DNA of 64,000 nucleotides from the NCBI RefSeq assembly GCF_001750145.1, contig NZ_CP015732.1:2294001-2358000 (forward strand), given 5' to 3'. The notes under the pieces were generated by a model. It was not told the origin of the DNA, ran no database searches, and saw nothing but the letters and a program-made list of their open reading frames with translations. Position 1 is the first letter of the stretch. The number at the start of each line of letters is the position of its first letter. Both the position numbers and the translations under genes were made by a program. Positions 31,446 to 39,137 of this stretch are shown piece after piece. Origin of the DNA: Arthrobacter sp. U41 (GTDB taxonomy: Bacteria > Actinomycetota > Actinomycetes > Actinomycetales > Micrococcaceae).

Positions 31446-32201
31446 CTAGGCGGCGGGTGCCATGCCGGAAATGTGGGCAAAATAGGCCGCCGTCAAACCG
31501 ACCATGATGGAAATGCCCAGCCCCCATTCCCGGAGCCAGGTGGCCGAGGTCCTGTTGGCGAGGAGGATGCAGGTACCCATGGTTACTGCGGACACGATGA
31601 CCGCGAGGACGTGGACCGGTGTCTTGCCGAGTTCAGCGATGCCGAGGCTGGCAAAGGCCCCGATCAGGGCGGCCGCGGGCACGATTGCCATCAGGGCCGG
31701 ATTGACTTTCCGCAGCTTGCTGTCGCCACGGCGCAGGATTGGCGTCAGGATCAGCGTCGCCAGCATCCAGCCGGCACCGGAGAGGCTCATGGCCATAAAG
31801 GCGACCACGAAAACGGCCTGCGTATAGCTGGCGTCGCCCAGCACGGCGCCCATGGTCCCGGCAGCGAGGCTGGCCGACGCGGATTCGGTGGCTGCGGACC
31901 CCACCAGGCCGATGCGCACGAGCACGGCAGGAGTGCCGAAGAGTGTCAGCAGCGCGATGCTCACCAGCACCACCGCCAGGGACGGTCCAATAGCGGCGAT
32001 GGCTCCGGCACGGAAGGAAACCTTGAGTTCGGCGTTCGAGATGTCCGCCGCCGGCCCGGCCTTCTTCGCGGCCTTCATGTAGACCAGTGACTGCACAATG
32101 ATGGCGGCGAACACGCCGATGGCCAGGACCCAGAGGACGGGCAGGTTGGCGATGGCCAGGATGTCGGTTGAGGACCCCTGAGAGGTCAGTTCTGTTTGCA
32201 T
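31446..32201 (-). CDS. DUF5058 family membrane protein
   Basis: A 251-residue protein with about seven membrane helices. The arrangement (early helix ending in QSLVYMKAAKKAG, then FRAGAIAAIGPSLAVV and RIGLVGSAATESASASLAAG) fits the DUF5058 group, proposed to be transporter components often beside amidohydrolase genes. GGAG precedes the ATG. It lies between an amidase and a second membrane protein in one operon. Likely role: uptake of the substrate of the flanking hydrolases; this is inference. Confidence 0.7.
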   Translation of the reverse strand: MQTELTSQGSSTDILAIANLPVLWVLAIGVFAAIIVQSLVYMKAAKKAGPAADISNAELKVSFRAGAIAAIGPSLAVVLVSIALLTLFGTPAVLVRIGLVGSAATESASASLAAGTMGAVLGDASYTQAVFVVAFMAMSLSGAGWMLATLILTPILRRGDSKLRKVNPALMAIVPAAALIGAFASLGIAELGKTPVHVLAVIVSAVTMGTCILLANRTSATWLREWGLGISIMVGLTAAYFAHISGMAPAA

Positions 32202-32263
32202 GATCGCTCCAGTTGGCGAGGACGGGGAAAAGGGTCGGGCTGCCTGCGGTGCGGGCAGGGGTG

Positions 32264-33511
32264 CTATTGGCGGTCAAGGTCCTTGATGGTCTCCAGCAGG
32301 GCGCTGACTCCGAGGGCGATGTCAGCGGTGTCGCTCCACTCCTCGGGACAGTGGCTTTTGCCGTCTTTGGAAGGAATGAAAATCATTCCCATCGGTGCGA
32401 GCGAGGCCATGTGGACCGCGTCGTGCGTTGCCCCGCTGGGGATCGGCATCCAGGGGATTCCCAACGAATCAGCGGCGGAAGCGGCCACGTCCTGAACCCC
32501 GGCGTCCGCGGTGACGACGGCATTGTCGGTGGACCAGTCAAACCCGACGTCGACGCCGAGCTCCGCGGCCTTGGCGGCAATCTCGCCGGTCAGCCGGCCC
32601 TTGACGCCGGACAGCCAGGCGGAATCAACGCTTCGGACCTCGCTGTACATGCGGACCAGCGACGGCACAACGTTTGGCGACCGGGATTCAGATTCGACCC
32701 GGGTGGAGGTGGCCACGCCATGGTTCGGCGCGCCGCACCCTTCCGCGCGAACGGCCAGAACGGCTTCGGCGGCCGCAACCATCGCGTCGCGGCGGTCATC
32801 CATGGAGGTGGTACCGGCGTGGTCGGCCGACCCGGTGAAGGTGGCGATGAACCGCTCAATGCCGGTGATCGCGGTGACCACCCCCAGGGGCAAGCCCCGC
32901 TTCTCAAGGGTGGGGCCCTGTTCGATATGGAGTTCGATGAACCGATGCAGCCGCTGTCGGGCCCACGGGACGTCGGAGAGTTTGTTGGGGTCCAGCCCGT
33001 AGTCGGCGTAGGCCTGCCCCAGGCGCACTCCGCGGTAATCGGTCCGGTCGAGGTCTTCCGGCGTCAGTTCCTGCGCTGCGGACCGGCTTCCCAGGCAGCT
33101 CAGTCCGTAGGCATTGGATTCTTCGCCGAGGAAATCGACAACCAGCAGATCCCGGCTGAGCCGCGTGCCTGATTGCCTGAGTTGGCGGGCGGCCTCGATG
33201 GCTCCCAAAACTCCGACGATGCCGTCGAAGCGGCCGCCGCCGTCGACCGTGTCGGTATGGGATCCGGTCACGAGCGCCGGGGCCGAGGAATCCCGCCCGG
33301 CGAGGCGTCCCACGATGTTTCCGGCATTGTCGATGCGGACCTCCAGGCCGGCCTGCCTCATGCGGTCAGCCGTCCAGTCCCGTGAGGCCCGATACGGCTC
33401 GCTGAAGACCTCGCGGGTCCATCCCGGCCGGGCCGGATCACGGAATTCGGCGAGCTCGGCGAGCCCGGAGTCAAGACGCTCGACCGTCTCTGTTGATGCG
33501 GGGTGATACAT
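32264..33511 (-). CDS. Hydantoinase/carbamoylase family amidase (M20 type)
   Basis: A 415-residue zinc enzyme of the group with allantoate amidohydrolase, beta-ureidopropionase and N-carbamoyl-L-amino acid hydrolase. Ligands and motifs: GSHTDTVDGGGRFDG (about 94), FLGEESNAYG, IELHIEQGP, ADHAGTTSMDDRRDA and SGATHDAVHMA. It is the first gene of the operon, and its ATG lies 17 bases from a perfect LacI-type operator. Typical substrates are N-carbamoyl amino acids or ureido acids. Which one is used here cannot be read from sequence. Confidence 0.87.
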   Translation of the reverse strand: MYHPASTETVERLDSGLAELAEFRDPARPGWTREVFSEPYRASRDWTADRMRQAGLEVRIDNAGNIVGRLAGRDSSAPALVTGSHTDTVDGGGRFDGIVGVLGAIEAARQLRQSGTRLSRDLLVVDFLGEESNAYGLSCLGSRSAAQELTPEDLDRTDYRGVRLGQAYADYGLDPNKLSDVPWARQRLHRFIELHIEQGPTLEKRGLPLGVVTAITGIERFIATFTGSADHAGTTSMDDRRDAMVAAAEAVLAVRAEGCGAPNHGVATSTRVESESRSPNVVPSLVRMYSEVRSVDSAWLSGVKGRLTGEIAAKAAELGVDVGFDWSTDNAVVTADAGVQDVAASAADSLGIPWMPIPSGATHDAVHMASLAPMGMIFIPSKDGKSHCPEEWSDTADIALGVSALLETIKDLDRQ

Positions 33512-33528
33512 GGGGATCCGATCGTGTG

Positions 33529-33544
33529 GCGCAATCGTTTGCGC
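33529..33544. promoter_or_regulatory. LacI-type operator at the amidase operon
   Basis: GCGCAA-TCGT-TTGCGC is a perfect inverted repeat 17 bases upstream of the amidase start. The arms resemble the second palindrome at 33652-33665, and both lie between the amidase operon and a divergent LacI gene. Presumed repressor binding site. Confidence 0.6.
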
Positions 33545-33651
33545 GAATTGTCATGAGCACGATTCACCTTGCTTGTGGTGTACATAACACCATCAGGTCT
33601 TGGTTTCGTCAACGTTTCGGCCGCGTGAAGATTGAAATACCGGCGCCGGGA

Positions 33652-33665
33652 CGCAAACCTTTGCG
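33652..33665. promoter_or_regulatory. LacI-type operator before the regulator gene
   Basis: CGCAAACCTTTGCG is a perfect 14-base palindrome 59 bases upstream of the LacI gene start. With the site at 33529 it defines a shared half-site (G)CGCAA. The position suggests autoregulation or looping between the two divergent promoters. Confidence 0.55.
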
Positions 33666-33724
33666 CAACACACCGCCCATGGCGTCGCAGGAGCCGTAGA
33701 CTCTTGCTAGCGGGAGGAGAACGC

Positions 33725-34801
33725 ATGTCAGAGCAGCCCGAATCGGGGCGGACTCGCCCGGTGACACTCGCCACCGTGGCGCGCCACGCACAGGTGCACA
33801 TTTCCACTGTTTCGCGCGCCCTCAGCGATGACCCGACTGGGGTCGGGCCCGAAACGGTCAAAAGGGTGCGCGAGCTGGCGTCGGCCATCGGCTACCGGCG
33901 GGATGTCCGCGCGGCCGGGCTGCGCACGGGCAGCTCGCGCCTCATCGGGGTGCTGGTGCCCCGCCTCACCGACCTTGCCCTCGCCACCATCTACGACAGC
34001 ATCGATATCGCTGCCAGTGCCGCCGGCTACGGAACCGTGGTGGCCAATACCCTGGATGACCCCGGGCACCGCAGGATCCGCATTGACGCCATGCTGTCCA
34101 GAGGGATCGACGGCATGATTATCGGCGACTCCCACCTCGGTGACACCGCCGCTCAGGAACTGCAGAGCCGCGGCATCCCTTACGTGCTCGTCATGCGCAG
34201 GCTTGAGGGGCATCTCTCGGTGACGACCGATGACTACCGCGGCGGGCAACTCGCGGCCGAACACCTCCTGAAGCTGGGCCACCGGCGGGTCGGAATCGTC
34301 GCGGGAGATCAGCTCGCGAGCACCGGCAGGGAACGGACGCTGGGCTTCCGCAGGGCCTTTGAGGCCGCAGGCTACCCGGTAGGAGAGCGCTACGTCATCG
34401 GATCGGAGTTCACCACTCCCGCCGGCCTGCGCGCAGGGGAGACGCTGATGGGCCTTCCCGAACCGCCGACGGCCATCTTTGCCGTGGACGACCTGATTGC
34501 CCTGGGCGTTATGGGCGCCATCCGTGAGGCCGGCAAGCAGCTGGGATCCGAGGTCGCCCTGGTGGGATACAACGACCTGGATCTCGCGGCGACACTGCCC
34601 GTGCCGCTCACTTCGGTCAGTTCGGATCTCAGCCTGATGGGCCGGCTGAGTTTCGAGGCCCTCACCAGCAGGATCAACGGCAAGCCCACTGACTCCGTCA
34701 TGCTGGAACCGGTGCTGATCCCGCGGGCATCGACGCTCGGCGGCCAGGATCGCCAGGTCCTGGAACCGCACGGCCAACCCGGGGCCGTTGTGGTTCGGTA
34801 G
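33725..34801 (+). CDS. LacI-family transcriptional regulator
   Basis: A 358-residue repressor. The N-terminal helix-turn-helix VTLATVARHAQVHISTVSRALSDD has the LacI signature and hinge. The periplasmic-binding-like core follows, with IGVLVPRLTDLALATIYDSID, GIDGMIIGDS and a dimer region IFAVDDLIALGVMGAI. GGGAGGAG before the ATG fixes the start; the longer frame runs through the operator. It is divergent from the amidase/DUF5058/M20 operon and two matching palindromes lie between them, so it most likely senses the operon's substrate or product. Confidence 0.9.
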   Translation: MSEQPESGRTRPVTLATVARHAQVHISTVSRALSDDPTGVGPETVKRVRELASAIGYRRDVRAAGLRTGSSRLIGVLVPRLTDLALATIYDSIDIAASAAGYGTVVANTLDDPGHRRIRIDAMLSRGIDGMIIGDSHLGDTAAQELQSRGIPYVLVMRRLEGHLSVTTDDYRGGQLAAEHLLKLGHRRVGIVAGDQLASTGRERTLGFRRAFEAAGYPVGERYVIGSEFTTPAGLRAGETLMGLPEPPTAIFAVDDLIALGVMGAIREAGKQLGSEVALVGYNDLDLAATLPVPLTSVSSDLSLMGRLSFEALTSRINGKPTDSVMLEPVLIPRASTLGGQDRQVLEPHGQPGAVVVR

Positions 34802-34849
34802 GCTCGGTTCCTACCAGCCCGATTACCGCTACCGCTCAAAGGGACTCTT

Positions 34850-35698
34850 ATGACCGCACGGACCATCGTCATCACCGGCGCCAGCGACGGCATCGGCGCC
34901 TCCGCCGCCCGGACCCTGGGCAGGCAGGGGGAGCGGGTCGTCGTCGTCGGGCGTTCCGCGGAGAAGACCGCCCGGGTCGCCCGGGAGATCGGCGCGGACT
35001 ACTTCGTCAGCGACTTCGCGGAGCTGGCACAGGTGCGTCAACTCGCCGCGCAGCTGCGGGAGAAGTACCCGCGGATCGACGTCCTGGCCAACAACGCCGG
35101 CGGCATCATGGGCCGGCGGGAACTCACCGTGGACGGGCACGAGAAGACCTTCCAGATCAACCACCTGGCCCCGTTCCTGCTCACCACCGAGCTGATGGAC
35201 GTGCTCACCGCCAGCAACGCCACCGTCATCAACACCTCCAGCGCGGCGAACTCGTTCTACGGCAAACTGGACCTCAACGACCTCGACACGGCCGGCAAGT
35301 ACTCCGCCAACCTTGCCTACGGCAACGCCAAGCTGGAGAACATCCTCTTCACCGCGGAGCTGAACAACCGCTTCCAGGCGGCCGGCATCTCCACCGCAGC
35401 GTTCCATCCCGGGGTCGTGGCCACCAACTTCGCCGCTGACACCACCAGCCCGTTCCGGTTCATCTACCGGAGTTTCCTGAACAGGTTCATGCTCAGCCCC
35501 GACCAGGGCGCGGACACGCTCGTCTGGCTCGCCACGGCTACGCCGGGACAGGACTGGATCTCCGGCGCGTACTACGCCAAGCGGGCGCTGGCCAAGGCCA
35601 ACAAGCAGGCCTACGACCCGGAACTCGCGCGGGAGCTGTGGGAGCGCAGCGCGGCCCTGGTGGGCGCTGACCTCGGCGAGCTCGACCACCGGCCGTAG
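34850..35698 (+). CDS. Short-chain dehydrogenase/reductase
   Basis: A 282-residue NAD(P)-dependent SDR. Cofactor motif TGASDGIG is at residues 10-17, NNAGG near 83-87, and the catalytic Tyr/Lys in YGNAK with a Ser in NTSSAAN before it. Long C-terminal helices as in retinol dehydrogenase-like members. It lies 48 bases after the LacI gene and may be read with it, but no functional link is evident. Confidence 0.85.
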   Translation: MTARTIVITGASDGIGASAARTLGRQGERVVVVGRSAEKTARVAREIGADYFVSDFAELAQVRQLAAQLREKYPRIDVLANNAGGIMGRRELTVDGHEKTFQINHLAPFLLTTELMDVLTASNATVINTSSAANSFYGKLDLNDLDTAGKYSANLAYGNAKLENILFTAELNNRFQAAGISTAAFHPGVVATNFAADTTSPFRFIYRSFLNRFMLSPDQGADTLVWLATATPGQDWISGAYYAKRALAKANKQAYDPELARELWERSAALVGADLGELDHRP

Positions 35699-35750
35699 CC
35701 GGCCAGCCCACCGGCCGAGGTGCCGGCCGGGTGCCGACGGCGCGAACGGA

Positions 35751-36743
35751 TTACCGGGCGGGGAACCGCAGCCGCGTGCGGGGAGCCCCGGGCGTTTCCT
35801 TCGCTGTGGCCATGGCTGCATACGCCTGCCGCAGCAGCTCCGCTCCGTCGAGCGTTCCGGCGGTCCGGGATGCGAGACCCATGCTCACGCCGGTCCGGAC
35901 CAGGGAGCCGCCGGCGCGCAGCGGCTCGTGCAGCGACGCGGCGATCCGGGCCGCCGCCGCGTCGGCGTTGAGGCATTCGGTGAACAACACCACGAATTCA
36001 CCGCCGCCGAGGCGGGCCACGGTGTCGTGCGGCCGGACGCCGTTGAGCAGCCGGCTCGCGACCTCCAGCAGGAGCTCGTCCGCGGCGGCCCGGCCCAGCG
36101 TGTCGCTGAGGTTGGTGAAGTCATCCACGCTCAGCAGCAGCACGTCCACCGGGTCCGGGCGGCGGAGCGCCGCGGCCAGCCGCTTGGTGAACAGCGTGCC
36201 GTTGGGCAGCGCCGTCAACGCATCCCGCAGGGCCCCGGCCCTGAGCCGGTCGTCGTGGTCGGCAAAGCCGGCGGTGGCGGTGGCGGCAGCGGGCGCTGCC
36301 GCGGCACGACGGCGGGACGCCGCCCCGCCCGCTGTTGTGCCGCCGTCGTCCGGCTGGTTCCGGCCTGACTCCTGACGGTGGCCGGCGCTGCGGACCGAGA
36401 GCGCGACGGACGGCGCAGGCGGGCCTGCCCCGGCGCCGGAGGGCAGCAGCGAGCAGGTGATTTCCACCGGGACTTCGGTGCCGTCGGCGCGCCGGCCGGA
36501 GCCGGCGAAGGGCTGGCCGGGCCGGCGCAACGGGTTGCCCAGCCCGGCGAGGAGGGCGCGGAAGTCCGCGCGGAAGGCCTCGGCCAGGAGCAGGCTGGCG
36601 TCCGCGCCCAGCAGCCGGGACCGGGAGTAGCCGAAGAGTTCCTCCGCGGCGGTGTTCAGGAAGGAAATGGTCCCGTCCGGATCGAGCAGCAGCAGCGGGT
36701 CCGGGCCGTGCTCCAGCAGCAGTTGTGCGAGTCCTGATTCCAT
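35751..36743 (-). CDS. PAS-GGDEF protein with degenerate GGDEF site
   Basis: A 330-residue protein: PAS domain (1-120, LLEHGPDPLLLLDPDGTISFLN), a Gly/Ala/Arg linker, then a diguanylate cyclase-like domain. The active site is damaged: GGGEF (246-250) replaces GGDEF, the metal Asp is Ser205 in LLSVDDF, ND is SD, and LTGLxNR is LTALPNG. It should not make c-di-GMP. It is the third of three related genes in a row and lacks the EAL domain the others have. The ATG at 36743 is chosen by homology with them. Confidence 0.8.
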   Translation of the reverse strand: MESGLAQLLLEHGPDPLLLLDPDGTISFLNTAAEELFGYSRSRLLGADASLLLAEAFRADFRALLAGLGNPLRRPGQPFAGSGRRADGTEVPVEITCSLLPSGAGAGPPAPSVALSVRSAGHRQESGRNQPDDGGTTAGGAASRRRAAAAPAAATATAGFADHDDRLRAGALRDALTALPNGTLFTKRLAAALRRPDPVDVLLLSVDDFTNLSDTLGRAAADELLLEVASRLLNGVRPHDTVARLGGGEFVVLFTECLNADAAAARIAASLHEPLRAGGSLVRTGVSMGLASRTAGTLDGAELLRQAYAAMATAKETPGAPRTRLRFPAR

Positions 36744-36903
36744 GATGTCCGACAGCCCCCAAGCCGATAAATGTGGAGGGCAGCCGCCGCTGCGGAGAAC
36801 AGGGCGGGCTGCGCTCCCTGAAGCATATGCGCAGTTGCCGGTTGCGGGGTGCCCGTCAGGCCGCCGCGCCCAAGATGCCGGTTTGCGCCGGCCTGGATGG
36901 CGC

Positions 36904-39021
36904 TTATCCCGGGCGGGAAACGCCGAGTGACGCAGCGGCGGCGGCGGTGTTGCTGATGCCCAGCTCCCGGCGGTGCTCCGGCTCCGGGCGGGAGAAGAAG
37001 TAGCCCTGCAGGGCATCGCAGCCGTGGGCGATCAGGTAGCGGGCCTGTTCCGGGGTTTCGATGCCCTCGGCGGTGACCTTCAGGCCCAGGCTGCGGGCCA
37101 TGTGGATCATCGAGGTCAGGATCGGCAGCTTCTCCGCGCCGGTGCGCAGCATGGAGACGAAGGACTTGTCGATCTTCACGATGTCCACGGGGAGCTCCTG
37201 CAAACGGCCCAGCGAGGAGTATCCGGTGCCGAAGTCGTCCAGGGCCACCCGGATTCCGGCCCCGCGCAGGCTCTCGAGCTGGGCGATGACGCGGGACCGG
37301 GGGTCGAAGAACACACTCTCCGTCACCTCCAGCACCAGCTGGTGCGGGTCCACGCTGCCCCGGGCCGCAATATCCAGGACGCGTTCGGCGAAGTCACGGT
37401 GCAGCAGCTGCACGCCGGACACGTTCACCGCCAGCGTCCGGGACCGGTCCCCGGCAAGCCAGGGCTGCAGCTCGGCGCAGCTGCGGCGGAGCACCTCCGC
37501 CCCGATGTCACGGATCAGGCCGCTGCGTTCCGCGGTCCGGATGAACTCGTCCGGGGGCATCAGCTTCCCCTCGAACTGCCAGCGCGCCAGCGCCTCGAAC
37601 TGCACCACCTCCAGCAGCCCGGTGGACACGACGGGCTGGTAATGCACGACGATCTGCCCCAGTTCCACAGCCCGCCTCAGCCCGGCCGTCAGCCGGGTCC
37701 GCGCGAGCAGTTCCGCCAGCATCTCGGGCCGGAAGTGCAGATAGCAGTTCTTGCCGGCTTCCTTCGCGGCGTACATGGCCAGGTCCGCCTGCCGCAACAG
37801 CTCCGAGGACGTCGCGGCACCGGCGCCACGCGAGGCGACCCCCAGGCTCAGGCCCGGCCGCAGCAGGGTTCCCTCGATGGAGAACGGGGCGTTCAGGGTG
37901 GCCACTATCCGCCGGGCCACGGTGTCGGAATCCTTGCAGCCCACCAGCAGGATCACAAACTCATCCCCGCCCAGGCGCGCCACGGTGCCGTGCGGTCCCA
38001 CGCAGTCCTGGAGCCGGGCCGCGATCTCCACCAGCATCTCATCCCCGGCATGGTGGCCCAGGATGTCGTTGACTTCCTTAAAATCGTCCAGGTCCAGCAG
38101 CAGCACATTCACCGGATCATCGGTCAGCATCGCGGCTGCGACGCGCTCGGTGAAGAGGATCCGGTTGGCCAGTCCGGTCAGCGGGTCCCGGAACGCGAGT
38201 TCCTTGAGTTTGTCGGCCTGCGCGGCAAGCTCCTCCATGGCGCGGCGCGCCTGGTCCTGGGCGCGCTGAGTGGAGGTAATGTCGCGGAAGTTCCAGATCC
38301 GGCCCACGACCGCGTCCGCGACCTGCTGTGGCCGGGAATAGAACTCCACGGTGCGGCCGTCCCTGAATCCCAGCACGTCGTGGCTGTGCAGGACCTTGTC
38401 TGCGTAGAGGTCGCGGACTTTCTGCAAAAAGTACTCCGGATCCAGCAGTTGCCGGGAGATGAAGGTGACCATCGCCGTCGGGTCCTCCGCTGCGACCAGC
38501 TCAGGCGGCATGCCCCACAACTTCAGGTACTGGTCGTTGATCCCGGTGATGAGCCCATCGCTGGAGACGACGAGAATCGCGTCGGCGGTGGATTCCAGCG
38601 TGGCGTCCAGGAGGGCGACGGCGACGCGCCGGCCCGAATCGGTGTCCTCCCGGTGGCTGCCGTCCCTGATGGCCACCGCCATGGCGGGGCGGGAGTCGAC
38701 TATGACCAGCGAGCAGGTGATCTCCAGTGACAGTTCGCTGCCATCCCGGCGCCGGCCTGCCGCCGCGAACGGCTGGCTGCCGGAGAGGCTGCCGCGGCCC
38801 AGCCGGCCGAAGGCCCGCAGGAAGCCGCCGCGCTCGTCCTCGGAGAGCAGGATGTTGTGCGCGGCGCCGAGCAACTGTTCGCGCGGGTAACCAAAGAGGC
38901 GCTCGGCTGCCGCGTTGACGAGGGCGATGGTTCCGTCCGCAGTCAGCAGCACAAAAGCGTCGGGACCCTGCTCAAGCAGGCCCTCTCCAATCCCGGTTCC
39001 CACGGCGATACCGGCCCCCAA
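36904..39021 (-). CDS. PAS-PAS-GGDEF-EAL c-di-GMP turnover protein
   Basis: A 705-residue protein. PAS 1 spans about 10-125, PAS 2 about 135-255, then a short coiled segment, GGDEF (LGGDEFVILL, 351-355, with DLDDFKEVNDILGHH intact) and EAL (EAL at 476-478, DDFGTGYSSL, KIDKSF, AEGIETPEQ). Both catalytic sites look complete, so it could make or degrade c-di-GMP, the outcome depending on the PAS signal. No membrane helix is seen. It is about 63% of the length of the array centre and shares a GAATCATAGGG promoter segment with the next gene upstream. Confidence 0.88.
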   Translation of the reverse strand: MGAGIAVGTGIGEGLLEQGPDAFVLLTADGTIALVNAAAERLFGYPREQLLGAAHNILLSEDERGGFLRAFGRLGRGSLSGSQPFAAAGRRRDGSELSLEITCSLVIVDSRPAMAVAIRDGSHREDTDSGRRVAVALLDATLESTADAILVVSSDGLITGINDQYLKLWGMPPELVAAEDPTAMVTFISRQLLDPEYFLQKVRDLYADKVLHSHDVLGFRDGRTVEFYSRPQQVADAVVGRIWNFRDITSTQRAQDQARRAMEELAAQADKLKELAFRDPLTGLANRILFTERVAAAMLTDDPVNVLLLDLDDFKEVNDILGHHAGDEMLVEIAARLQDCVGPHGTVARLGGDEFVILLVGCKDSDTVARRIVATLNAPFSIEGTLLRPGLSLGVASRGAGAATSSELLRQADLAMYAAKEAGKNCYLHFRPEMLAELLARTRLTAGLRRAVELGQIVVHYQPVVSTGLLEVVQFEALARWQFEGKLMPPDEFIRTAERSGLIRDIGAEVLRRSCAELQPWLAGDRSRTLAVNVSGVQLLHRDFAERVLDIAARGSVDPHQLVLEVTESVFFDPRSRVIAQLESLRGAGIRVALDDFGTGYSSLGRLQELPVDIVKIDKSFVSMLRTGAEKLPILTSMIHMARSLGLKVTAEGIETPEQARYLIAHGCDALQGYFFSRPEPEHRRELGISNTAAAAASLGVSRPG

Positions 39022-39083
39022 AGCGACGGTTGGTGTGTTAAAGGCTGTTCCGGCGGCGGCGCCGCGTACAGTGTGTTCCCTGA

Positions 39084-39111
39084 ATCATAGGGTCCGCTGG
39101 CCCCTTGTCCA
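39084..39111 (-). promoter_or_regulatory. Probable promoter of the PAS-GGDEF-EAL gene
   Basis: On the minus strand TGGACA (39106-39111), a 16-base spacer and TATGAT (39084-39089) form a good -35/-10 pair, 62 bases before the ATG. The -10 lies in GAATCATAGGG (plus-strand reading), repeated exactly at 41461-41471 before the paralogous gene. Confidence 0.5.
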
Positions 39112-39137
39112 GTACCCCGGCAGTGGACCGTGCCGGG

